Assembly (NCBI GenBank): GCA_900552725.1
Contig: USAT01000048.1
Coordinates: 1-13,411, forward strand
Direction of reading: 5' to 3'
Source of the DNA: an uncultured Eubacteriales bacterium
GTDB lineage: Bacteria > Bacillota > Clostridia > Oscillospirales > Oscillospiraceae
Length of the DNA stretch: 13,411 nt
Shown: positions 7,672 through 13,411 of the stretch, in pieces
Layout: each line of letters starts with the position of its first letter
Numbering within the stretch: the first letter of the stretch is position 1
Position numbers and translations under genes: made by a program
The notes under the pieces: model-generated
What the model was told of the DNA's origin: nothing
What the model saw: the letters and a program-made list of their open reading frames with translations, nothing else
Databases searched by the model: none

Positions 7672-7718
7672 GCATCCGCCCTGCAAAACGATGCGTTTTG
7701 CAGGGCGGATGCCTTTTT
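7672..7718 (+). terminator. Intrinsic terminator after pepD
   Basis: A perfect 18-bp stem (7672-7689 with 7695-7712; left arm GCATCCGCCCTG) with a 5-base loop is followed by C and TTTTT (7714-7718). It lies 21 bases after the pepD stop and ends the upstream transcript before the TAXI transporter unit. Confidence 0.93.
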
Positions 7719-7878
7719 ATTGCAATTTTTGCAAGACAGCCGCCAAAAGGCATGGGCTTTCGCGGCAATAGAAATATGGATATCTCCGTGCATATCCCGC
7801 ATAAAACCGAAGAATCACCCGGCCAAACCGGAAGAAAACTCGCGCGGCGATCCGCGGTGTAAAGACTTTGCAAAAATT

Positions 7879-7900
7879 AAAATGAATTTTTCTTCATTTT
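7879..7900. promoter_or_regulatory. Inverted repeat just upstream of the TAXI promoter
   Basis: AAAATGAA (7879-7886) and TTCATTTT (7893-7900) form an 8-bp inverted repeat with a six-base spacer, ending three bases before the -35 box at 7904. Position and symmetry suit a dimeric regulator acting as an activator. A simple A+T-rich coincidence is not excluded. Confidence 0.35.
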
Positions 7901-7903
7901 GAC

Positions 7904-7932
7904 TTGCAAAAAACGGGGCGCGGGAGTATAAT
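7904..7932 (+). promoter_or_regulatory. Promoter of the TAXI TRAP operon
   Basis: A perfect -10 box TATAAT (7927-7932) sits 17 bases after TTGCAA (7904-7909), a four-of-six -35 box. Transcription should start near 7939, leaving a leader of about 54 bases. The weak -35 next to an inverted repeat hints at a regulated promoter. Confidence 0.8.
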
Positions 7933-7992
7933 ACGTCCGTTGAATCCGTTTGGCCGCGGCGCGCGGCACAATTAAAGCGAGGAGAGTATATC

Positions 7993-8991
7993 ATGAAAAA
8001 GTTTTTTGCACTGATCCTGGCGCTGGTCATGGCTCTGAGCCTGGTGGCCTGCGGCGGCGGCAGCAACGGCGATAACGGCGGCAGCGACGTCAAGGCCAAG
8101 CTGCGCTTCGTCACCGGCGGCGAGTCCGGCACCTATTACGCCTTCGGCAGCGTTATCGCTCAGCATGCCACCAACAACGCCGGTGTCGACGTGGTCGGCC
8201 TGGTGGGCAACGGCTCCCAGTCCAACGTGCAGGAGCTGCAGGACGGCAACGCCGAGATGGCCTTCTGCCAGTCCGACGTAATGGCTTACGCCTATAACGG
8301 CACCAACATCTTTGAGGAGCACGGCAAGGTGGACTGCTTCTCCACCGTGGCCGCCCTGTACATGGAGCAGGTGCAGATCGTCACCGTTGATCCCACCATC
8401 AAGACCGTGGCCGACCTGGAGGGCAAGAAGGTCTCCGTGGGCGCCGCCGGTTCCGGTGTGTATTTCAACGCCAAGGACATCCTGACCGCTTACGGCCTGG
8501 GCGATGTCAACGAGAACGATGAGTTTACCCAGATCAACGCCACCTATCAGTCCTTTGGCGACAGCGCCAACGACCTGAAGGACGGCAAGATCGACGCCGC
8601 CTTTATCGTGGCCGGCGCTCCCACCACTGCTGTTACCGACCTGGCTACCACCAAGGACGTGCATCTGGTCAGCCTGGATGACGAGCATATCGCCAAGCTG
8701 CTGGAGACCTCCGACTACTACACCAAGACCGTCATCCCCAAGGATGTGTACGGTCTGGATGAGGATGTGACCACCGTGGCCGTGGCCGCTGTGATCCTGG
8801 CCCGCAACGATGTGTCTGAGGATGCCATCTATGCCCTGACCGCCGACATCTTTGACAACGCCGCTGATCTGGTCAGCAGCCACGCCAAGTACGGCGAGCT
8901 GAGCCTGGAGTTCGGTTCCTCCATCACCTCCGTGCCGTATCACCCCGGCGCCGCCAAGTACTTTGCCGAGAAGGGCTTCACCGTTCAGTAA
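7993..8991 (+). CDS. TAXI-type TRAP transporter solute receptor (lipoprotein)
   Basis: A 332-residue lipoprotein that captures the solute outside the cell and hands it to the TRAP permease encoded next. The signal peptide MKKFFALILALVMA ends in lipobox LVAC (Cys20), followed by a Gly/Ser/Asn/Asp linker. The mature domain opens with RFVTGGESGTYYAFG (38-52), the hallmark N-terminal strand-loop of TAXI (TRAP-associated extracytoplasmic immunogenic) proteins. VGNGSQSNVQEL (71-82) and a VSVGAAGSGVYFNAKDIL segment also match that family; the length is normal. GAGGAG (7979-7984) lies eight bases before the ATG. Characterised TAXI proteins elsewhere bind glutamate or other small carboxylates; the ligand here is not predictable by eye. 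A hairpin separates the gene from the permease. Confidence 0.93.
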   Translation: MKKFFALILALVMALSLVACGGGSNGDNGGSDVKAKLRFVTGGESGTYYAFGSVIAQHATNNAGVDVVGLVGNGSQSNVQELQDGNAEMAFCQSDVMAYAYNGTNIFEEHGKVDCFSTVAALYMEQVQIVTVDPTIKTVADLEGKKVSVGAAGSGVYFNAKDILTAYGLGDVNENDEFTQINATYQSFGDSANDLKDGKIDAAFIVAGAPTTAVTDLATTKDVHLVSLDDEHIAKLLETSDYYTKTVIPKDVYGLDEDVTTVAVAAVILARNDVSEDAIYALTADIFDNAADLVSSHAKYGELSLEFGSSITSVPYHPGAAKYFAEKGFTVQ

Positions 8992-9030
8992 AAGCTGTAC
9001 GGAACATTAACAGGAAAAACCTCTATTGAG

Positions 9031-9057
9031 ACTACGGCGGGCCCGTCCCGCCGTAGT
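9031..9057 (+). terminator. Hairpin between TAXI receptor and permease genes
   Basis: An 11-bp perfect stem (9031-9041 with 9047-9057; left arm ACTACGGCGGG) has a five-base loop. The following bases TTCTCGCTGTTCTTT are pyrimidine-rich but not a proper T run. No promoter is visible before the permease start at 9110, so it probably acts as a leaky terminator or 3' end stabiliser that keeps receptor mRNA in excess. Confidence 0.6.
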
Positions 9058-9109
9058 TCTCGCTGTTCTTTGGCATAGCATCCCCAAAACCACACCAAGG
9101 AGATCCACT

Positions 9110-11098
9110 ATGAAGCTATTCAAAAAACGGGTCGAAGAGGCCCCGGCTGTCGATACCTCCGCCGCCTCCGGCGAGGATATGGCAGCCGATCTGGACGCGG
9201 TGATGCGCAAATATGACCGCGAATCCAACACCCGTATCTGGGACGGCCCCCTCCGCTGGATCACCGGCGGGCTGATGGCGGCGTTCTCTCTGTACTGCAT
9301 CGCAATGACCCTGTGGTCCACGGCTCTGCCGGAGACCCGTTTGAGCCTGTTCCTGGCCTGCATCGTATTCATCGGTTTTCTGACCTATCCCATCAAGAAG
9401 GGCCATGTGAAGGTCAACTTCATGCCCTGGTATGATATCGTGCTGATGCTGGTGGGCACCGGCTGCTTCCTGTATTTCGCTTTCAACGCCATGACGCTGA
9501 TCAAGCTGGCCACCCGCATCGAGCCCATCCATGTGGTCATCGGCGCGGTGGGCATCCTGATCCTGCTGGAGCTGTGCCGCCGCTGCGTGGGCCTGCCCAT
9601 TCTGTGCGTGGTAGGCGTGCTGCTGGTGTACACCTTCTACAACCAGCTCAGTTGGAATCCCGACTTTTATCAGGCGCTGAAGAACATCATCTATAAGCTG
9701 TTCTATACCACCAACGGTGTCATCGGCACCCCCGTCAACGTCTGCTATACCTACATCGTTCTGTTCATCATCTTCGGCGCGTTCCTGGAGCGCACCGGTA
9801 TCGCCAACTTCTTCATCAGCTTCGCCAACCGCATCGCCGGTTGGTCCAGCGGCGGCCCCGCCAAGGTGGCGGTCATCTCCTCCGCCCTGTGCGGCATGGT
9901 GTCCGGCTCCTCCGTGGGCAACACCGTTACCACCGGCTCGGTCACCATCCCCATGATGAAGAAGACCGGCTATAAGCCGGAGTTTGCCGGCGCTGTCGAG
10001 GCGGCTGCCTCCACCGGCGGCCAGATCATGCCTCCCATCATGGGCGCTGCCGCCTTCCTGATGGCGGAGTACATGGGCCTACCCTATAAGGATGTGGCAG
10101 TCAAGGCCATCCTGCCCGCCGTGCTGTACTTCACCGGTATTTTCATCGCTGTTCACCTGGAGGCCAAGAAGCTGGGCCTGAAGGGTCTGTCCCGGGACGA
10201 AATGCCCGCCTGGAAGGATCTGGGCCGCAAGAGCTATCTGCTGCTGCCGCTGATCCTGCTGGTGTGGCTGGTATCCTCCGGCGCAAAGACCATGCAGTTC
10301 TCCGCCGCCGTCTCCATTCTGGCCGCCGTCGTTGTGGGCTTCCTGAATAAAGATGAACGCCTGACCCCCAAGAAGATCTTCGAGGCACTGGAAGCCGGCG
10401 CCCGCGGCGCCATCACCGTCGGCGTGGCCTGCGCCGTGGCCGGTATGATCGCCGGCTGCATCACCGTCACCGGTCTGGCCTCCATCCTGATCAACGGCAT
10501 CGTAGGTCTGGCTGGCAACGCCACCATTATCGGTCTGGTGCTGACCATGGTCTGCTGCATTATCCTGGGCATGGGCGTTCCTACTACCGCCAACTACTGC
10601 ATCATGGCCTCCACCTGCGCCCCGATCCTGATCAAGATGGGCATCCCCGTGGTGGCCGCCCATTTCTTCGTGTTCTACTTCGGCATCGTGGCGGACATCA
10701 CGCCTCCTGTGGCGCTGGCTGCCTACGCGGGCTCCGCTATCGCCAAATCCGACCCCATGAAGACCGGCCTGAACGCCACGAAGCTGGCGATCGCCGCGTT
10801 TATCGTCCCCTACATCTTTGCCTACTCCCCTGCCCTGCTGTTTGAGAACATCTCCGGCTGGTGGGAGGTAACCCAGATCTGCATCAGCGCCCTGCTGGGC
10901 ATCTTCGGCATCGCGGCGGCCCTCAATGGGCATCTGTATAAGAAGCTGTCCTGGGTCTTCCGCATCCTGCTGGCGGTCGGCGGTCTGGGCATGATGATCC
11001 CCGGTACGCTCACCGACGTGGCAGGCCTGGCGCTGGTGGCCGTTGTCGTGGTCGTACAGTACCTCTCTGCCAAGCGTGAAAAAGCAACGATCAAATGA
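9110..11098 (+). CDS. TRAP transporter fused permease (DctQ-DctM, 4TM/12TM)
   Basis: A 662-residue inner-membrane protein joining the small (DctQ-like) and large (DctM-like) TRAP subunits, the usual form in TAXI systems. It couples solute uptake to an ion gradient, commonly Na+ in TRAP carriers studied. A polar N-terminal tail (1-45) precedes four hydrophobic segments (about 48-180), then the DctM-like part. Diagnostic DctM motifs are SGSSVGNTVTTGSVTIP (from about 265), STGGQIMPPIMGAA (GQIMPP at 304-309), GMGVPTTANY (487-496) and ADITPPVALAAYA (528-540). The start is ATG 9110 with AAGGAG (9097-9102) seven bases upstream; a TTG at 9026 in the same frame lies in the intergenic hairpin region and is rejected. 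The Lys/Arg-rich C-terminus stops just before a terminator. Confidence 0.93.
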   Translation: MKLFKKRVEEAPAVDTSAASGEDMAADLDAVMRKYDRESNTRIWDGPLRWITGGLMAAFSLYCIAMTLWSTALPETRLSLFLACIVFIGFLTYPIKKGHVKVNFMPWYDIVLMLVGTGCFLYFAFNAMTLIKLATRIEPIHVVIGAVGILILLELCRRCVGLPILCVVGVLLVYTFYNQLSWNPDFYQALKNIIYKLFYTTNGVIGTPVNVCYTYIVLFIIFGAFLERTGIANFFISFANRIAGWSSGGPAKVAVISSALCGMVSGSSVGNTVTTGSVTIPMMKKTGYKPEFAGAVEAAASTGGQIMPPIMGAAAFLMAEYMGLPYKDVAVKAILPAVLYFTGIFIAVHLEAKKLGLKGLSRDEMPAWKDLGRKSYLLLPLILLVWLVSSGAKTMQFSAAVSILAAVVVGFLNKDERLTPKKIFEALEAGARGAITVGVACAVAGMIAGCITVTGLASILINGIVGLAGNATIIGLVLTMVCCIILGMGVPTTANYCIMASTCAPILIKMGIPVVAAHFFVFYFGIVADITPPVALAAYAGSAIAKSDPMKTGLNATKLAIAAFIVPYIFAYSPALLFENISGWWEVTQICISALLGIFGIAAALNGHLYKKLSWVFRILLAVGGLGMMIPGTLTDVAGLALVAVVVVVQYLSAKREKATIK

Positions 11099-11111
11099 TC
11101 TCCTTTCTGTG

Positions 11112-11142
11112 AAAAGGCCCGTCGTTCTCGGCGGGTCTTTTT
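11112..11142 (+). terminator. Intrinsic terminator of the TRAP operon
   Basis: A 10-bp stem (11115-11124 with 11129-11138, including two G-U pairs) with a TTCT loop runs into TTTT (11139-11142), matched by an A run on the 5' side. It lies 13 bases after the permease stop. The A-stem-T layout could work in both directions. Confidence 0.85.
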
Positions 11143-11305
11143 CGTGATAACGCGGGAATGCGGCAGACATATTACCCCGGGAAAGTTCAAAAACGGCATT
11201 GTGCAAAATGCCAAGGGCGAAATCGGATGAACTAATATGAGAAATCTGACGCAAAACGCGCAAAATTGGAGAAAAACAGAAAGAGACAGCAAAATTTATT
11301 CCTGT

Positions 11306-11317
11306 TTTTTGCAAAAA
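11306..11317. promoter_or_regulatory. Palindrome TTTTTGCAAAAA
   Basis: A perfect 12-base palindrome in the gap before hppA. Its 10-base core is identical to the palindrome at 491-500 in the leader of the ABC operon. Proposed as a shared operator-like site only on the strength of that recurrence. Confidence 0.3.
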
Positions 11318-11374
11318 CGTTTCAGAAAAAAATTCTTATGTCAGAATTAAGCTGCGCTTATGTTCCAAGAACAA

Positions 11375-11402
11375 CACATTTCTGGCAAAAATCTGAAATG
11401 TG
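11375..11402. promoter_or_regulatory. Inverted repeat CACATTTC-N12-GAAATGTG
   Basis: Perfect 8-base arms (11375-11382 and 11395-11402) are separated by 12 bases, putting arm centres about two helical turns apart. This suits a dimeric regulator, roughly 120 bases upstream of the hppA -35 box. The regulator is unknown. Confidence 0.3.
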
Positions 11403-11488
11403 ATTGCGAAAACAGCCGCCGATTCCGGATTTTACGGGATGTTGAACGAAAAAATGTTTTTATGCAAATCGACGAAAAAATCGTACAA

Positions 11489-11515
11489 AAATTATTTTTC
11501 ACTGAAAAATAATTT
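11489..11515. promoter_or_regulatory. A+T-rich inverted repeat abutting the hppA promoter
   Basis: AAATTATTTTT (11489-11499) pairs with AAAAATAATTT (11505-11515), and C11500-G11504 can close the loop to three bases. It ends six bases before the -35 box at 11522. It may be an upstream promoter element or operator; as RNA the stem would be weak because it is almost all A-U. Confidence 0.4.
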
Positions 11516-11521
11516 GAAAAC

Positions 11522-11551
11522 TTGACGGAAAAAGTAGGTTTTTATTATAAT
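11522..11551 (+). promoter_or_regulatory. Promoter of hppA
   Basis: TTGACG (11522-11527, five of six) and a perfect TATAAT (11546-11551) are 18 bases apart, preceded by A+T-rich DNA that could act as an UP-like element. Transcription should begin near 11558, giving a leader of about 50 bases. Confidence 0.85.
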
Positions 11552-11575
11552 ATAGTGCGGAACAAAAATGAAAGA

Positions 11576-11591
11576 TTCCCCATCCGGGGAA
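11576..11591 (+). promoter_or_regulatory. Short stem in the hppA leader
   Basis: TTCCCC (11576-11581) pairs with GGGGAA (11586-11591) around an ATCC loop, ending a few bases before the ribosome binding region GAGGA (11596-11600). It lies in the predicted 5' untranslated leader and may stabilise the mRNA or modulate initiation. Confidence 0.45.
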
Positions 11592-11609
11592 GAAAGAGGA
11601 AAACACATT

Positions 11610-13411
11610 ATGGAAAAGTATCTGGTCATAGCCACATTTATTGGCTCGATCATCGCGCTGCTGTTCGCGTTCATCACGGGCAAGCGCGTCCTGAGCTTTG
11701 ACGAGGGCACCCCTCTGATGAGCAAGATCTCCCGCTCCATCCGCGAGGGCGCCAACGCGTACCTGAAGCGGCAGTACACCGTGGTGGGCATCTTCTTTGC
11801 CTGCATGATCGTGGTGCTGTGCATCATGGCAGCCTGCGGTCTGCTGACCTGGTTCGTGCCCTTCGCCTTCCTGACCGGCGGCTTCTTCTCCGGCCTCTCT
11901 GGCTTCGTGGGCATGCGCATCGCCACCAAGGCCAACTGCCGCACCGCCAACGCCTGCCGCGACGGCCTGAATAAGGGCCTGCGCGTGGCGTTCTCCGCCG
12001 GCTCCGTCATGGGCTTCACCGTGGTGGGTCTGGGCCTGCTGGACATCAGCGTGTGGTTCATGCTGCTGCGCTTCGTGTTCAAGCTGGATGCCGCCAATAT
12101 CACCAGCGCCATGCTGACCTTCGGTATGGGCGCCAGCTCCATGGCCCTGTTCGCCCGTGTGGGCGGCGGTATCTTCACCAAGGCCGCCGACGTGGGCGCC
12201 GACCTGGTGGGCAAGGTGGAAGCCGGTATCCCCGAGGACGACCCCCGCAACCCCGCCGTCATCGCCGATAACGTGGGCGACAACGTGGGCGACGTGGCCG
12301 GTATGGGCGCTGACCTGTACGAGAGCTATGTAGGCTCCATCATCTCCGCCTCCGCCCTGGGCGTGGCCGCCTTCTCCGGCGAGGCCTTCAAGGCCATGGC
12401 CATCCCCATGGTCATGGCAGCTGTGGGCATCATCTGCTCCATCATCGGCTCCTTCTTCGTCAAGACCGAGGAGAACGCCGACCAGCGTACCCTGCTGAAG
12501 GCCTTGTCCCGCGGCACCAACCTGGCCGCCGTGCTGATCGCCATCATCTCCTTCTTCCTGGTGTGGAAGCTGCTGGGCATCGAGCACTGGGGCCTGTATG
12601 TGGCCATTCTGTCCGGCCTGGTGGCCGGCGTGCTGATCGGCAAGGCCACCGAGTACTACACCTCCGACACCTATAAGCCCACCCAGGAGCTGAGCAGCAA
12701 GAGCCAGACCGGCTCCGCCACCATCATCATCGGCGGTCTGGGCCTGGGCATGCTGTCCACCGCACTGCCCATCATCATCGTGGCCGTCTGCATCCTGCTG
12801 GCCTTCTTCCTGTCCGGTGGTTCCACCAACGCCAGCATGGGCCTGTACGGCATCGCTCTGGCTGCCGTCGGCATGCTGAGCACCCTGGGCATCACCCTGG
12901 CCACCGATGCCTATGGCCCCGTGGCCGACAACGCCGGCGGCATCGCCGAGATGGCCGGCCTGGAGCCGGAGGTCCGTCAGCGCACCGACGCGCTGGACTC
13001 CCTGGGCAACACCACCGCCGCCACCGGCAAGGGCTTCGCCATCGGCTCCGCTTCCCTGACCGCTCTGGCTCTGCTGGTTTCCTATGTGAACATCGTCCAG
13101 ACCCGCACGAGCGAGGTGCTGGACTTCACCCTGACCAAGCCGTCTGTTCTGGTTGGTATGTTCGTTGGCGCGATGCTGACGTTCGTGTTCTCTGCCCTGA
13201 CGATGAGCGCCGTGCAGAAGGCTGCCGAGTCCATCGTGGTGGAGGTTCGCCGTCAGTTCCGCGAGATCACCGGCATCATGGAAGGCAAGACCGACCCTGA
13301 GTACGGCAAGTGCGTGGCTCTGTGCACCAAGGGCGCTCTGCATGAGATGGTCGCTCCCGCTCTGCTGGCCGTCATCGTGCCCATCATCACCGGCCTGATC
13401 CTCGGCCCCAC
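11610..13411 (+). CDS. hppA: Membrane-bound ion-pumping pyrophosphatase (partial, 3' end outside)
   Basis: A multi-pass membrane enzyme that splits pyrophosphate and pumps Na+ and/or H+ out of the cytosol. The first 600 codons are present and the frame is open at the window edge; the family is usually about 650-800 residues, so the last membrane segments and the final acidic motif are missing. Seen: D-x7-K-x-E (Asp194, Lys202, Glu204) in the pyrophosphate site, then the Asp-rich DNVGDNVGDVAG (Asp220, Asp224, Asp228), and DNAGGIAEM (Asp440, Glu447). GNTTAATGKG (466-475) has Ala470 and Gly473 where K+-independent enzymes have Lys and Thr, pointing to the K+-dependent class. Glu238 in LYESYVGSI has the spacing of the ion-gate Glu of Thermotoga-type Na+-pumping enzymes rather than plant H+ pumps. 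The ion is therefore probably Na+, or both Na+ and H+, but this is not proven. The start is ATG 11610, preceded by GAGGA, in its own transcription unit. Confidence 0.95.
   Translation, partial: MEKYLVIATFIGSIIALLFAFITGKRVLSFDEGTPLMSKISRSIREGANAYLKRQYTVVGIFFACMIVVLCIMAACGLLTWFVPFAFLTGGFFSGLSGFVGMRIATKANCRTANACRDGLNKGLRVAFSAGSVMGFTVVGLGLLDISVWFMLLRFVFKLDAANITSAMLTFGMGASSMALFARVGGGIFTKAADVGADLVGKVEAGIPEDDPRNPAVIADNVGDNVGDVAGMGADLYESYVGSIISASALGVAAFSGEAFKAMAIPMVMAAVGIICSIIGSFFVKTEENADQRTLLKALSRGTNLAAVLIAIISFFLVWKLLGIEHWGLYVAILSGLVAGVLIGKATEYYTSDTYKPTQELSSKSQTGSATIIIGGLGLGMLSTALPIIIVAVCILLAFFLSGGSTNASMGLYGIALAAVGMLSTLGITLATDAYGPVADNAGGIAEMAGLEPEVRQRTDALDSLGNTTAATGKGFAIGSASLTALALLVSYVNIVQTRTSEVLDFTLTKPSVLVGMFVGAMLTFVFSALTMSAVQKAAESIVVEVRRQFREITGIMEGKTDPEYGKCVALCTKGALHEMVAPALLAVIVPIITGLILGP

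Larger units (their letters stand above)
7651..7992 (+). other. Gene-free region before the TAXI TRAP operon
   Basis: This 342-base gap holds the pepD terminator, a G/C-mixed stretch (7720-7860), an A+T-rich segment with an inverted repeat (7879-7900), a promoter (7904-7932) and a leader of about 50 bases with a small GC stem (7953-7958 with 7962-7967). A 6-bp repeat GGATAT/ATATCC (7778-7783, 7792-7797) is also present. Short plus- and minus-strand frames here have no ribosome binding site or family resemblance and are not called. Confidence 0.7.
11099..11609 (+). other. Long A+T-rich gene-free region upstream of hppA
   Basis: A 511-base gap, clearly richer in A+T than the coding DNA. After the TRAP terminator it holds small inverted repeats: GGCATT/AATGCC (11195-11212), TTTTTGCAAAAA (11306-11317), AATTCT/AGAATT (11331-11348), CACATTTC/GAAATGTG (11375-11402) and an 11- to 12-bp A+T stem (11489-11515). 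The hppA promoter (11522-11551) and leader follow. No protein frame with a ribosome binding site and no recognised RNA family were found. The length is well beyond what a single promoter needs, so complex regulation or an unrecognised small RNA is possible. Confidence 0.7.

Noticed and set aside
7497..7902. Short plus-strand frames at the end of pepD and in the following gap (7497-7862, 7589-7771, 7720-7902)
   Set aside because: They run across the pepD terminator or begin inside pepD in another frame, have no ribosome binding site, and end in the promoter region of the next gene.
9026..9109. TTG start at 9026 for the TRAP permease
   Set aside because: The extension would run through the intergenic hairpin and encode an Arg/Ala/Val stretch unlike the family. 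ATG 9110 has AAGGAG seven bases upstream.
11319..11333. CodY-like box around TTTCAGAAAA
   Set aside because: About 11 of 15 positions match the AATTTTCWGAAAATT consensus, but both outer ends fail and such matches are easy to find in A+T-rich DNA.
11499..13343. A 614-codon open frame on the minus strand
   Set aside because: It lies antisense to hppA, is rich in His, Gln, Gly and Ala, and has no family motif. Such frames arise because the strong G/C third-position bias of the real gene removes stops on the opposite strand. The same holds for the long minus frames at 482-1777, 3406-4434, 4386-5654, 6211-7686, 7972-8943 and 10079-11314.
1..13411. Mobile elements, CRISPR arrays, tRNA or rRNA genes
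   Set aside because: I saw no transposase or integrase sequence, no regularly spaced direct repeats, and no cloverleaf or rRNA signature on either strand.

Overview
The window reads as chromosome of a GC-rich, low-redox gut-type Firmicute, most likely the Oscillospiraceae/Ruminococcaceae group (Oscillibacter, Flavonifractor or Lawsonibacter relatives). The grounds are strong G/C-ending codon bias, AGGAGG ribosome binding sites, lipoprotein signal peptides of the form MKKF(L/F)..LVAC followed by Gly/Asn/Ser-rich linkers, a membrane pyrophosphatase, and a TAXI-type TRAP transporter. All genes lie on the + strand. The organism assignment is inference; no marker gene settles it.

Layout. (1) 3-113: the last 36 codons of a probable threonyl-tRNA synthetase, closed by a strong terminator (149-192). 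(2) 114-523: gene-free region ending in a good promoter (440-469). (3) 524-6127: a five-gene ABC importer operon consisting of a lipoprotein receptor of the DUF3798 type, a double-domain RbsA-like ATPase, two different BPD_transp_2-type permeases, and a small single-pass membrane-anchored protein. A strong hairpin (1786-1813) follows the receptor gene; the other genes are tightly packed. (4) 6202-7650: a PepD-type M20 Xaa-His dipeptidase, separated from the operon only by a hairpin with a poor U-tract and with no visible promoter of its own, then a strong terminator (7672-7718). (5) 7651-7992: gene-free region with a promoter (7904-7932). (6) 7993-11098: a TAXI-type TRAP transporter, made of a lipoprotein receptor and a fused 4TM/12TM permease, again with a hairpin between the two, followed by a terminator (11112-11142). 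(7) 11099-11609: a long A+T-rich region with several inverted repeats and a strong promoter (11522-11551). (8) 11610 to the window end: a membrane-bound pyrophosphatase (hppA), cut by the window edge. Its residues indicate the K+-dependent class with the ion-gate Glu placed as in Na+-pumping enzymes.

How they may work together: the window is mostly nutrient uptake and its energising. An ATP-driven importer of unknown substrate is followed by a cytosolic dipeptidase. An ion-gradient-driven TRAP importer follows, then a pyrophosphatase that could build the Na+ or H+ gradient TRAP carriers use. The least understood part is the DUF3798 ABC system: the ligand, the role of the small fifth protein, and the link to the peptidase are all open. 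I see no phage, insertion sequence, CRISPR array, tRNA or rRNA.
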